DNA of 64,000 bases, taken from assembly GCF_009758125.1 (NCBI RefSeq), contig NZ_WRXO01000002.1, forward strand, positions 310,001 through 374,000, read 5' to 3'. How positions within the stretch are numbered: the first letter of the stretch is position 1; every line of letters starts with the position of its first letter. The DNA is from Chitinophaga oryziterrae. GTDB taxonomy: Bacteria; Bacteroidota; Bacteroidia; Chitinophagales; Chitinophagaceae. The notes beneath the pieces are model-generated. The model ran no database searches. It was not told the DNA's origin and saw only the letters and a program-made list of their open reading frames with translations. The translations under genes were made by a program, and so were the position numbers. Shown here piece after piece: positions 1 through 8,250 of the stretch.

Positions 1-809
1 ATAAGATGGAAATAGTTGTGGCATATGCCCAAGCTTACTTAACCATTATGAATAAGCAAGCTTGGGTAAAAACGTTATATTTTGATGGTTTTGCAGGATC
101 TGGTCATATTGATAATGATCCTCCTGAAAGTGAAGATGTAATCAAAGGCACTGCACTCCGAATTTTAGAAATTGAAGATCCCAAGTCATTTGATCTTTAT
201 TATTTTGTTGAAAAAAATAAAAAGAATAAAAATTTATTAGAACAAACCATTAAAGACCAATTCCCAAATAAGTCAACATTTATCGTTCAAGGAGATTGCA
301 ACCAGAAACTTGAAAGTATGGCTGACTATTTAAAGAAAAATAAACAATTTAGAGCTTTAGCCTTCATAGATCCTTATGGAATGAGTGTAAATTGGAAGTC
401 TATTGAGTCTTTGAAAGACGCTGGTGTTGATTTATGGATTTTAGTTCCTACTGGTATTGGAGTCGGAAGGCTATTAACACAGACGGGAAAAATTGATGAT
501 CTTTGGCTAAATAGACTAGAAATATTCTTAGGTATGGATAAGGAAGATATAAGAAAGCATTTTTACAAAAGGCAATCATCATTTACCTTATTTGGAGAAG
601 AGAATTGGATCGAAAAAGAAAAGGGCGCAATTGAGAAAGCAGGAATTTTATACCAAGAAAAACTAAAAACTGTCTTTAAGTATGTTTCTGATTCTTTTGC
701 TATGAGGAATAGTATGAATGTTATAATGTACCATTTTATGATGGCCACTAATAATAAAGCAGGATTGAAAATAGCCAATGATATTATAAAACCTAACTAT
801 AAATTGTAG
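1..809 (+). CDS. tcmP: Three-Cys-motif partner protein TcmP (5'-partial)
   Basis: This resembles the TcmP family, named for being encoded next to three-Cys-motif (Gp37/Gp68, DUF5131) proteins, and exactly such a gene follows 5 bp downstream. The first ATG is at 6, but the frame is still open to the window edge (a Lys codon precedes it) and family members normally have more residues before the FDGFAGSG motif (about residue 26 counted from that ATG), so the true start is probably outside the window. FDGFAGSG resembles a SAM-binding glycine motif and FIDPYG (about residues 119-124) resembles motif IV of methyltransferases, so a Rossmann methyltransferase-like fold is plausible. The molecular function is not established. 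The gene is AT-rich compared with the sugar-uptake genes further right, which suggests an accessory gene. Confidence 0.8.
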   Translation, partial: KMEIVVAYAQAYLTIMNKQAWVKTLYFDGFAGSGHIDNDPPESEDVIKGTALRILEIEDPKSFDLYYFVEKNKKNKNLLEQTIKDQFPNKSTFIVQGDCNQKLESMADYLKKNKQFRALAFIDPYGMSVNWKSIESLKDAGVDLWILVPTGIGVGRLLTQTGKIDDLWLNRLEIFLGMDKEDIRKHFYKRQSSFTLFGEENWIEKEKGAIEKAGILYQEKLKTVFKYVSDSFAMRNSMNVIMYHFMMATNNKAGLKIANDIIKPNYKL

Positions 810-814
810 TCTTA

Positions 815-1528
815 ATGGCATCATCGAGCATTGAATGGACAGAGATGACCTGGAATCCAGTTACTGGGTGTACAAAAATATCTGCGGGATGCAAGTATTG
901 TTACGCAGAAGTTATGGCTAAGCGCCTTCAGGCAATGGGAGTAGATAAATACAAAGATGCTTTTAAAATAAGGCTGCATGAAGATGCATTACAGATTCCA
1001 TATACTTGGAAAAAGCAGAAAGTTGTATTTGTCAATTCTATGAGTGACCTATTTCATAAAAGTGTTCCTCTTGATTTTATAAAAAAGGTTTTCCTAGTAA
1101 TGAATGAAAATCCTCAGCATACTTTTCAGGTTTTAACCAAAAGGGCTGATAGGCTTTTAGAGATTCATCGAGAATTAAAGTGGCCACATAATATTTGGAT
1201 GGGGGTTTCTATAGAGGACCATAGGGTACTTCATCGTCTTGATCTTTTAAGGCAAACAGGCGCTAGAACAAAGTTCCTTTCTTGTGAGCCTTTGATTGGA
1301 CCACTACCCAATATGGATTTAACTAATATAGACTGGGTAATTGTAGGAGGCGAAAGCGGTCATAAAGCTAGGCCTATGAACCCCGATTGGGTTTTGGAAA
1401 TAATGGATCAATGTAAATCTGCTGGAGTTGCTTTTTTTTTCAAACAATGGGGTGGAACTAATAAGAAAAAAAATGGAAGAATCCTTAATGGAAGAACTTA
1501 CGATGAAATGCCCGAGCAATATTTATAA
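815..1528 (+). CDS. Phage Gp37/Gp68 family three-Cys-motif protein (DUF5131)
   Basis: A 237-residue protein of the DUF5131/phage Gp37-Gp68 family. Its signature is three cysteines near the N-terminus, C19-x6-C26-x2-C29, followed by Tyr-Ala; this looks like a radical-SAM-type iron-sulfur site with unusual spacing. Other family-like blocks are VNSMSDLFH (about residue 72), SCEPLIGP (about 156) and IVGGESG (about 175). It starts 5 bp after the TcmP stop, so the two are very probably co-transcribed and translationally coupled, and a joint activity is likely. Members are common in phages and accessory islands. The reaction is unknown; a radical-SAM repair or modification activity is only an inference from the cysteine motif. 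Confidence 0.85.
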   Translation: MASSSIEWTEMTWNPVTGCTKISAGCKYCYAEVMAKRLQAMGVDKYKDAFKIRLHEDALQIPYTWKKQKVVFVNSMSDLFHKSVPLDFIKKVFLVMNENPQHTFQVLTKRADRLLEIHRELKWPHNIWMGVSIEDHRVLHRLDLLRQTGARTKFLSCEPLIGPLPNMDLTNIDWVIVGGESGHKARPMNPDWVLEIMDQCKSAGVAFFFKQWGGTNKKKNGRILNGRTYDEMPEQYL

Positions 1529-1600
1529 ATTTATATATCGAGTTAAAAATATATCAGAATACTTCTGGTTTGAGAATTTAATAAGTCGGTTTATGGGGCC

Positions 1601-2569
1601 TCACCGCCTGATAAATCTCTTTCGATAATCGATTGGTGATAAGTCGGTATACCTTTTAAATACTTTTCGAAATGCATCTATGTTATTGTACCCAACCTCA
1701 TATATTATTTCGTTGATGCTTTTCCTATCTGACTCCAGTTGCGTTTTTGCAAATTCAACTTTTACCCTTTGAATATATTCAACTATGGAATTACCGGTAC
1801 ATTTTTTAAATCTCCTTTCAAAAGTTCTTCTCCCAACACTAAACTTTGAACAGATATCCTCAACAGTAAATATATTCGCAGGGCTATTCTCAATAAATTC
1901 CTGTGCACATAGCACTTCCTTATCCGTATGTTTCTTTTGTCCGATAAAAATGATAAACGGGTTCTGACTTTTTCTTTCAATGTCAATTTCAAACATCTTT
2001 GACGCCAGTATTGACATCTCCTTCCCTAAATGTTTTTCGATTAAATACAAAAGCAAATTCAAGTACGAATACCCGCCGGCACATGTATAAATTCCGGATT
2101 CATCTGTAATTATCTTATCATCGACTAAATTGACGTCAGAGAACATTGCCTTAAACTCATCTTTAGCGGCCCAATGTATCGCACATTTTTTGTTTTTGAG
2201 CAACCCTGTCGATGCCAAAAAAAAGGAACCTACACAAAGGCATACAATCTCGGCACCATTGTAATATTGTGAAATTACCCAATCGCAATATTTTTTGTTT
2301 TCTTGTATAGCTTTTGAAAAATTACCACATAGCAGCGGAATGATTATCACATCAGTCTTCTTCACTTCGTCAATGGTTTTATTTACGCTAATGGTATAAA
2401 GCCCTTGATTCAATTTGATATTCTTTTCAGCACCTACGATTTCCACTGTGTAGAAACCTGCTTTTTTCTGATATTTCAGAAAATCGTTTGCCCTGTTCAG
2501 TAACTGTTGGCTACTATCTATAGAGGTCATAGTTGCCTCATGCAATGCAAGAATAGAAACATGTCTCAT
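1601..2569 (-). CDS. GlxA-type transcriptional regulator (DJ-1/PfpI domain + AraC HTH)
   Basis: A 322-residue regulator with an N-terminal DJ-1/PfpI (class I amidotransferase-like) domain (about residues 1-190) and two AraC-type helix-turn-helix motifs at the C-terminus (about 220-318, including VGRRTFERRFKK and a second helix pair ending in LSPIDYRKRF). The DJ-1 elbow reads CLCVGSFFLA. The family senses small molecules or acts without an enzyme reaction and activates neighbouring genes. It is divergent from a VOC-fold gene. A paralogue lies at 8251-9231, and both promoters carry the same 19-20 bp motif (2608-2627 here), which points to self-regulation or cross-regulation. The ATG at 2569 puts the first strand of the DJ-1 fold (VSILALHEA) at the N-terminus, as expected. 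Confidence 0.92.
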   Translation of the reverse strand: MRHVSILALHEATMTSIDSSQQLLNRANDFLKYQKKAGFYTVEIVGAEKNIKLNQGLYTISVNKTIDEVKKTDVIIIPLLCGNFSKAIQENKKYCDWVISQYYNGAEIVCLCVGSFFLASTGLLKNKKCAIHWAAKDEFKAMFSDVNLVDDKIITDESGIYTCAGGYSYLNLLLYLIEKHLGKEMSILASKMFEIDIERKSQNPFIIFIGQKKHTDKEVLCAQEFIENSPANIFTVEDICSKFSVGRRTFERRFKKCTGNSIVEYIQRVKVEFAKTQLESDRKSINEIIYEVGYNNIDAFRKVFKRYTDLSPIDYRKRFIRR

Positions 2570-2607
2570 GAAACAAAGGTAACAATTTACCCTGTCGCGA
2601 TTGACAG

Positions 2608-2627
2608 GTAAGATTGTCGTATTTACA
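2608..2627. promoter_or_regulatory. Candidate GlxA operator/promoter motif, copy 1
   Basis: The 20-mer gtaagattgtcgtatttaca lies between the divergent GlxA regulator (start 2569) and the VOC gene (start 2699). Apart from one inserted T and one G/C substitution it is the same as 9291-9309, in the equivalent position in front of the paralogous regulator. Two unrelated target genes but related regulators suggest a regulator-binding site or shared promoter element. A short inverted repeat (cctgtc/gacagg, 2591-2607) overlaps its left side. Confidence 0.5.
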
Positions 2628-2698
2628 GTGTATTACATGGCGATTTTATATTTAGTTTTATATTGAAAATAAGAATTCAAACGATAAAAGCTTTAAAA

Positions 2699-3025
2699 AT
2701 GAAAGCAGTAGAAATTATCATGGTTCCTGTAAAGGACAGGCAAAAAGCTAAGGAGTTTTATCTGAAACTAGGGTTCCACGTAATAGTGGAAGCGCCAGCG
2801 GATCATGGAGAAACCTGGATTCAGATGGGGCTGCCTGAGGGGAATACCTCTATATCTCTCACAAACTTTCAAGGTATTATTTTCGAAACAAATGATATTG
2901 AACAAGAAATTCAGGAATTAAGAACAAAAGGCCTGGAAATCGGGAAAATAGATAATACACCCTGGGGCAGGTTTGCATGGTTGAAAGACCTTGATGGTAA
3001 CAGCTTGTGCCTTCATCAGAAATAG
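2699..3025 (+). CDS. VOC family (glyoxalase/bleomycin-resistance fold) protein
   Basis: A 108-residue single-domain VOC protein. The pattern is typical: an N-terminal strand VEIIMVPVKD, then RQKAKEFYLKLGFHV, a central hydrophobic strand, and a C-terminal half with IDNTPWGRFAWLKDLDGNSLCL. VOC proteins pair beta-alpha-beta-beta-beta modules around a metal site to act as glyoxalases, dioxygenases or binding/resistance proteins; the substrate cannot be told here. An upstream in-frame TTG at 2663 would add 12 residues that do not fit the fold, so I take the ATG at 2699. It is divergent from a GlxA regulator, which probably controls it. Confidence 0.85.
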   Translation: MKAVEIIMVPVKDRQKAKEFYLKLGFHVIVEAPADHGETWIQMGLPEGNTSISLTNFQGIIFETNDIEQEIQELRTKGLEIGKIDNTPWGRFAWLKDLDGNSLCLHQK

Positions 3026-3073
3026 ATTGATCACCAGGCAAGGATTCATTCCTGCAAGTTTTTTTCAGAAGTA

Positions 3074-3102
3074 GTGTTGGATCAGGGAATCTGATCCAAC
3101 AC
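3074..3102. terminator. Hairpin between convergent genes
   Basis: Perfect 12-bp inverted repeat (gtgttggatcag / ctgatccaacac) with a 5-nt loop, sitting between the VOC gene (ends 3025) and the minus-strand lipoprotein (ends 3111). The position fits a bidirectional terminator, but no strong T-run follows the stem on either strand, so the termination role is only probable. Confidence 0.55.
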
Positions 3103-3110
3103 GTTTATAG

Positions 3111-3785
3111 CTACAATAACATAGTGAACAGCGAATATGCATCGAAAGATAAACTCAATTGCCTCGATAAAGCTACAGTAATCCTCAGCTTGCCTGCATA
3201 TTTGTAAACCACATTCGTTACATAATCAAGGAATTCACTTTTGTTAAATGTGGGATCCGAAGGCGGATAATTAAAGATATAGGTGACACAGGAGTTGATT
3301 TTATCCAGGTTATTGCTACCGGCAGGAGGATAGGTGGACAATGCCTGCATAATCAGACTGTTATACAGATTTATTTTAGCACCCGCACCCGCGTAATCCG
3401 GCAGTGTTCCATTAATATAATCGATATAAAGATGGAAGAAAGCCTTGAGGACCTGGTCATCATTAACATCGGGGGCATCCGGATAAACTTTTGTTAATAT
3501 AACAGGAGGGGCAGGGGGATACAAGGTAGGACCAGACGAGGATCCGCCGCCGTATGAGCCGATACAGGATTGAAATTCAAGTTCTGCGGATCCCGGAATA
3601 TAATCATCCGGCGGATTCTCCAATGTCTGATTAAGCGTCCAGTAACAGGCCGCAACGCCGGTAAAGCCTGTAGTATCGGAATCTGTCATCAGTCCGTTGG
3701 CTAATTTTAATTTCTGAGAATCATTCTCATTTTTGGAACATGCCATCAAAGAGAAAATGAATAGCGCGAAAATGAGTCTTTTCAT
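3111..3785 (-). CDS. Hypothetical lipoprotein
   Basis: A 224-residue protein of unknown function. It has a clear lipoprotein signal peptide: MKR, a hydrophobic stretch, then the lipobox LMAC with Cys16 as the probable lipidation site, followed by SKNEN. The mature part has a Gly/Ser/Pro-rich stretch (GGGSSSGPTLYPPAPP, about residues 79-94) and a C-terminal half with alternating hydrophobic helices. No catalytic motif is visible. It has its own transcription unit, separated from neighbours on both sides, and is probably exported and anchored in the envelope. Confidence 0.75.
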   Translation of the reverse strand: MKRLIFALFIFSLMACSKNENDSQKLKLANGLMTDSDTTGFTGVAACYWTLNQTLENPPDDYIPGSAELEFQSCIGSYGGGSSSGPTLYPPAPPVILTKVYPDAPDVNDDQVLKAFFHLYIDYINGTLPDYAGAGAKINLYNSLIMQALSTYPPAGSNNLDKINSCVTYIFNYPPSDPTFNKSEFLDYVTNVVYKYAGKLRITVALSRQLSLSFDAYSLFTMLL

Positions 3786-4154
3786 GGTCTTGGGTTATTT
3801 GGGTGAGAAAAAGGGTAATTAATCTGTTTTATTAAGGGATATTCTTTAGGTAATTCAATATACTCATTTATAGAATACATCCAGCTCCGCCTGGTTAACA
3901 AAATACTAAAATAATACAAAACCGGATAGCCCCAAAATGACCGGATATTAGCCTAAACCTTGAAAAGAATTAATAATATTCCAGACAACAGGACGATCGG
4001 TACTCTTCTGTTCGAAAATAGTTTTTAGCATGGTGTAGTAGTTGATTATCCAGGGAAAGGAAGAACAAATCCGGCAGGCAAAGACATAAAGAAGCAGTTC
4101 TGTATAGACAGAACTGCTGTACATAAAACTTTCAATATGTGGAGTGATGCCTGA
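3786..4154. other. Intergenic region with one terminator-like hairpin
   Basis: This 369-bp AT-rich stretch separates two minus-strand genes. Its left part should hold the promoter of the lipoprotein ending at 3111, and its right part holds the hairpin at 4093-4118 behind the PixA-type gene. I see no ORF with coding character and no repeat shared with other parts of the window. Confidence 0.5.
4093..4118 (-). terminator. Hairpin downstream of the PixA-type gene
   Basis: Perfect 11-bp inverted repeat agcagttctgt / acagaactgct around the 4-nt loop atag, 37 bp past the minus-strand stop at 4155. On the minus strand the stem is followed by a moderately T-rich tract (tctttatgtcttt), so it probably ends that transcript. 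Confidence 0.6.
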
Positions 4155-4742
4155 TTATTTTACCTGAATGGTTGGATCCCAATAGTAGCAGCCATAGAGA
4201 ATCTGGTTTTCCGGATTGTTCGGATCAACCTCATATATGGCAAAATAGATGGTGAAGGCTTCCGTACCTTTACTTTTAATCTTGGACTCGTATGAATAGA
4301 ACGTCTGGGACGTGAGTGTCGCCGGAAAGGGATTGGGTTGTGAAGGTACTGCCGCGCCGCTCATAGTTTCCTCATTCGACTGGAAAGGATTAAAGACATT
4401 GGGGTTGTTGCTGTTGGGCAATACATTATACATTATAACGGCATCATCTGAATTATTGGAAATAGTGGTAGCCCAGAAAGAAACATAGTCTTGCAAATTT
4501 GCGGAGAAGATAATATTAGCCGGGTCACTCACTCCCCCGGCTTGCCCTACATAGTTGGCTTTAGGGCATAGCAGGTTGATGCCTTCATGATGGTTAAGAC
4601 CACAGGCGCTGTTCTGACCCGAATTTGGACCATAGGTTTTCTTAATAACATCAGTGTCAACGACCATTATTAAATTAACGGTGTTGGCTACGGACTTTTG
4701 AGATTTTTTTGAACGGCTGGGTGCTTGTGCTGCGTTTGACAT
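4155..4742 (-). CDS. AidA/PixA family inclusion body protein
   Basis: The best start is the ATG at 4742, giving 195 residues beginning MSNAAQAPSRSKK; the longer reading from 4880 adds 46 residues without domain character. The block NLIMVVDTDVIKKTYGPNS, the middle part with FWATTISNNSDDAVIMYNV, and the C-terminal FTIYFAIYEVD...YGCYYWDPTI match the AidA/PixA family. PixA of Xenorhabdus forms crystalline cytoplasmic inclusions, while AidA proteins are quorum- or host-linked; the biochemical role is unclear. No signal peptide is present in the short form. It stands alone, with a hairpin behind it. Confidence 0.75.
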   Translation of the reverse strand: MSNAAQAPSRSKKSQKSVANTVNLIMVVDTDVIKKTYGPNSGQNSACGLNHHEGINLLCPKANYVGQAGGVSDPANIIFSANLQDYVSFWATTISNNSDDAVIMYNVLPNSNNPNVFNPFQSNEETMSGAAVPSQPNPFPATLTSQTFYSYESKIKSKGTEAFTIYFAIYEVDPNNPENQILYGCYYWDPTIQVK

Positions 4743-5213
4743 AAAATGTGGTTTAAAAGGTTTACCTACTCTGTTCTGGCTTTTCGGTATCCGCCATAGA
4801 AATACGTATATGTATAAGTGATACATATCAGACAAAGAAATACCAGTCATCTCCGGAGGGAGAAGCCAGATATGGAGCAAACATGCAAGTAGATACCACC
4901 CTGCAGAAGGAATTAGTATTATATGAAATGCCGGGGTGGTGTATGGTTATTTACTGGTATGTTTCATATGCTTTTAAGTGATGCGTTGATGTTTTCTTCA
5001 TTAGTTATTTTGGTGTTTGAGGTCAGGAGCTGATGAATCGATCTGGTTATTTGAGTTAGTATGTTTTTGCACTGTTAGATAACAGTACTTGTTTGGGTTT
5101 TGTTCGTGGCTGAAAATAATTTCAAAAAAATAGGCTGGGCGTGACCTCATAAAGCCTGTTGGCAATTTCCTACGAATGAGTCTGATGAATGCAAAGTAAA
5201 AACAAATTGCATT
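4743..5213. other. Intergenic region between divergent genes
   Basis: About 470 bp between the PixA-type gene and the ORF at 5214. It should contain the PixA promoter. The sequence is AT-rich; I see no repeat, RNA gene or coding ORF. In the frame of the downstream ORF there is an in-frame stop at 5142-5144 and no ATG between it and 5214. Confidence 0.4.
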
Positions 5214-5786
5214 TTGGAAAACGTTTTGGAGTCAGACACGGCCAAAAGATCGGAAGACAATGATCTGAAACTGGAGTATTACAAGATTTCAGTTGATTTC
5301 TTTACAAAGGGTCATGAGCAACAACAGGCCGCCTGGACATTTCCGGTATATGCTACCAATTCCCTGCTGGGCATGGCACATATCTATCATGAACAGGGAG
5401 CTTACGAAAAACTAATCAATACATTTGAACACGGGCTGCAAATTTTCTCACAGGTATATAAACATGAAGAGGATTTTCAGCTGAATATTTACTGGGGCGA
5501 TTTCCTTCTTGAATATACCGGACTGGCCTACGATTACAAGTCGCCATCCATTAACCGCCTGGCAGAAGAAAAACTGCAAATCGCTGCAGTGAAGGGTAGA
5601 AATTACTATTCACATCCTTACATCTCTATGGCAAGGCTGGCGATAAAATCAGGCGATAAGGAGAAATGTGTTAAACTATTGTTGCAATGCAGAGATGCCA
5701 TACATTCAACCGGGTATGATGCTTATGATTTGAGTGAAGCACTTAGCGATGAAGATTTCAGGGAGATCTGGGACCAGTTGTTGTGA
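5214..5786 (+). CDS. Hypothetical TPR-like protein, possibly an N-terminally truncated remnant
   Basis: A 190-residue, all-helical acidic protein with TPR-like spacing (LLGMAHIYHEQGAYEKLINTFEHGL about residues 52-76; MARLAIKSGDKEKCVKLLLQC about 138-158). No enzyme motif or signal peptide is seen. There is no ATG between the in-frame stop at 5142 and the TTG at 5214; the first internal ATG encodes Met54. So this is either a real gene with a TTG start or the 3' end of a gene that lost its beginning. It has no operon partner and is convergent with the esterase-like gene. I do not recognise a named family. Confidence 0.55.
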   Translation: MENVLESDTAKRSEDNDLKLEYYKISVDFFTKGHEQQQAAWTFPVYATNSLLGMAHIYHEQGAYEKLINTFEHGLQIFSQVYKHEEDFQLNIYWGDFLLEYTGLAYDYKSPSINRLAEEKLQIAAVKGRNYYSHPYISMARLAIKSGDKEKCVKLLLQCRDAIHSTGYDAYDLSEALSDEDFREIWDQLL

Positions 5787-5817
5787 CCTCTTCTGAACAA
5801 CATGATATAAAATTCAT

Positions 5818-5845
5818 CTTCATAAACCGCTTCAAACTTATGAAG
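5818..5845 (+). terminator. Weak hairpin between convergent genes
   Basis: Inverted repeat cttcataa / ttatgaag with a 12-nt loop, followed on the plus strand by tttta. It lies between the ORF ending at 5786 and the convergent gene ending at 5884. The stem is short and AT-rich, so support is modest. Confidence 0.3.
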
Positions 5846-5883
5846 TTTTACTCCTTATTATATCCAAACCTATCCGGAACATT

Positions 5884-6981
5884 TTAATTTCCCTCAAACT
5901 TTAGATGGCGGTTAAGAAATGGAATTACCCGTGTGTAAAAGCGTCCGGTTTCGGACCAGTTTTTATTCCAGGGTAAGCCTGCATATTCCTCCGCCTCATG
6001 ATTAATTCCCATATCCTGCAATTCGCGACTTAAATGTTCCGCAGAGATTACATGATCCTGTATTGGATCAAACCTTCCCCAGTCAAATGCTATCGCCTTT
6101 AGCTGTAACAGGTTTTGCCTGTTTTTTTGAAGGTAATGATCTAACAGGAACGAATCTTTTACTTTTTGCATGTTTTCCGCATTTAATTTCATGTGTCCAT
6201 TTTCAGGCTCAAACATGAAGTCACAATAGAAGGGTGGTCTGTCCGGGTTAGGTAAAAAGGCCTGTTGTATAGCAAGGAAAATTGAAGTAAACCCCAGTCC
6301 CGCCAGCTCTTCAAATGATGTAGCGGTATGAATTTTTTCCCAGTTGATATCCATGTTAACCCAGGGTATGTTACCCATACCGGTTGCAACAGGATGTAAG
6401 GCGTAAACCATACTAAAAAGATCTGGCCGGGTCATTGCCAGCACAAATGCGCCTCTTCCTCCCATAAAGTCTCCTATTGCAGCCCTGCTTTCCTTTTGAG
6501 GTATTGACCGGTATTTTGCATCAATAAAAGGTACAAGTTCTTGTGTAATATAGTCCAGCCACCGGCCGCTGGTTGGTGAATTTTCATAAAAACTTCCGGC
6601 AACCGGGGAGCTACAATCGGGTACTACCAATATAAATTCACGGCAAAGATGGCTGTTGAATGCTTTGTCAAGCAGATCTTTAATACCTGATGATTCTAAC
6701 AATTGAGAAGGATTGGTAACAATTGTATGAAAATAAAACACCACCGGGTATGATCGTTTGGATGACTTATACGAGGCCGGCAGATAGACATATATCTTAC
6801 GCAGAGGATTTAAATGTATTTTATTTTCATTGAGTAGAGTTGAGGTAAAACTGTCTGTGACGAAATTCCCACGTTCGTTCTGTTGAGATATTTCGGGGAA
6901 GTTATGTGGCTTTTGTCCAAGACAAATATTAGCGCACATTGTCGCCAGCCAGGTAATTATTGCGATCACTACTATTTTCAT
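5884..6981 (-). CDS. Putative esterase-fold (esterase D-like alpha/beta hydrolase) protein, catalytic residues apparently missing
   Basis: A 365-residue exported protein (signal peptide about 1-22, ending CLGQ). It has the layout of the putative esterase family (PF00756): YVYLPASYKSSKRSYPVVFYFH near residue 66, FILVVPDCSSP near 115, a nucleophile-elbow region near residue 169, and DWGRFDPIQDHV near 300. The elbow reads IGDFMGGRG: the Ser expected between Asp/His and Met is Phe. The C-terminal region where the catalytic His is normally found reads EEYAGLPWNKNW and has no His. The fold call is good, but hydrolase activity is doubtful; it may be a binding protein or use other residues. Single-gene unit. 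Confidence 0.8.
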   Translation of the reverse strand: MKIVVIAIITWLATMCANICLGQKPHNFPEISQQNERGNFVTDSFTSTLLNENKIHLNPLRKIYVYLPASYKSSKRSYPVVFYFHTIVTNPSQLLESSGIKDLLDKAFNSHLCREFILVVPDCSSPVAGSFYENSPTSGRWLDYITQELVPFIDAKYRSIPQKESRAAIGDFMGGRGAFVLAMTRPDLFSMVYALHPVATGMGNIPWVNMDINWEKIHTATSFEELAGLGFTSIFLAIQQAFLPNPDRPPFYCDFMFEPENGHMKLNAENMQKVKDSFLLDHYLQKNRQNLLQLKAIAFDWGRFDPIQDHVISAEHLSRELQDMGINHEAEEYAGLPWNKNWSETGRFYTRVIPFLNRHLKFEGN

Positions 6982-7193
6982 AAATATATTTGAAGAGGGT
7001 GAATAGCCTTGAGGCTATACAATAATATGGAATACCTGTTTTTTCATCAATTATGATTGATAAGGTGCGGGATATAATTGACAAGAGGAGTGTTTTCATT
7101 ATTTTTATAGGAATGACGTTTATGCTGTCTTTTTTATATATTTTTTGAATAATTAATACTGTTTAATTATCTTCATCTTCTCAACCTATATAG

Positions 7194-8213
7194 ATGAAAA
7201 CTGTTAGCTGTCTGCTCCTTCTGGGCTTCTTTGCCACTGTTACCCATGCCCAACATAAAATTTCACTGACGACCTCTGATAATAAAGCGCCATCAGGAAT
7301 GGATATTTCCGGGATACAGGTGATCAATGCAGTGAGTGATTCTTCTCTGCTGGGGTATGTACAAACCGGTATGTTGAACAGGTGGGGTGAAGCGGTAGCT
7401 GATAAACCTTTAACGATCTTTCTACAGTCTTATGTAGATGAACAGTATAAATCAATTTATAAAAAAGATGCTCCTCAGTTGTTGTGGGTGATACAGGAGT
7501 TACATATCAATGAACGTACTTTCAGTATGAGTGAAAAAGGGTTTGTACGATTAAAGGCCAATGCCTTTGCAGGTAATGAAACCTTTAAATGGATTACACA
7601 GATAGATACCGTACTGGTGATGTCTGGTCTGGATGTTACACATAAACATGGAGATCATATTGCTGAAGCTTTACAGCTGCTGTTACAGGCATCGCTTGCC
7701 TCAAAGCAGCCTGATAGTCCGGCTTATCCGGTGTCTGAAATAAAAGAAAAGGCCATGCAGCGTTACCGGAAACCTGCTTTGGAGGAGAAGACGCATGAAG
7801 ATGGTATATACATGACGTTTGAAGCGTTTATAAATGATACGCCTTCTTTTATCAATGTAGCTTATGACAGCAATACGAAACACTTTTATTATAAAGACAG
7901 TACAGGGAAAAGAATTTATGTTGATAAATTCTGGGGATTAAGAAGAGAGGGAATGGCGTTCAAGCAATATGAAGGTAAGCTGATACCTATAGAACAAAAA
8001 CAGAATGCCATTGTTCTTACCGACTATCTACCTAATGCACGCCGTAAGAATAATGTGATACTTGGCAGTATGATAGGAGGAGGATTAATAGGAGGAGCGA
8101 TAGCAGGTGCTGCCTCAGGCGGTACGTTACCTACGGTAGATCTCCCATATATTAAAAAGAAAGCCCCGCTTGCTACAGGGGTGGATATTGAAACAGGAGA
8201 GTTTACACTATAA
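7194..8213 (+). CDS. Hypothetical exported protein with C-terminal glycine zipper
   Basis: A 339-residue protein with a Sec signal peptide (MKTVSCLLLLGFFATVTHAQ, cleavage after about residue 20). The body has no motif I recognise. Near the C-terminus (about residues 289-310) there is a glycine-zipper-like hydrophobic segment, SMIGGGLIGGAIAGAASGG, of the kind that packs into membranes. The protein is probably envelope-associated. It is monocistronic, with a strong hairpin terminator directly downstream at 8222-8246. Confidence 0.75.
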   Translation: MKTVSCLLLLGFFATVTHAQHKISLTTSDNKAPSGMDISGIQVINAVSDSSLLGYVQTGMLNRWGEAVADKPLTIFLQSYVDEQYKSIYKKDAPQLLWVIQELHINERTFSMSEKGFVRLKANAFAGNETFKWITQIDTVLVMSGLDVTHKHGDHIAEALQLLLQASLASKQPDSPAYPVSEIKEKAMQRYRKPALEEKTHEDGIYMTFEAFINDTPSFINVAYDSNTKHFYYKDSTGKRIYVDKFWGLRREGMAFKQYEGKLIPIEQKQNAIVLTDYLPNARRKNNVILGSMIGGGLIGGAIAGAASGGTLPTVDLPYIKKKAPLATGVDIETGEFTL

Positions 8214-8221
8214 ATGCCGGA

Positions 8222-8246
8222 CTAAAAGCCCTATACGGGCTTTTAG
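8222..8246. terminator. Bidirectional intrinsic terminator
   Basis: Perfect 10-bp stem ctaaaagccc / gggcttttag with a 5-nt loop, located in the 37 bp between two convergent genes. The A-run on one side and T-run on the other make it work on both strands. Confidence 0.8.
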
Positions 8247-8250
8247 CTTA

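Noticed and set aside
7003..7018. Small hairpin atagcc-ttga-ggctat in the leader of the esterase-like gene
   Set aside because: Six base pairs only, no riboswitch-like surroundings and no repeat elsewhere; too weak to report as regulatory.
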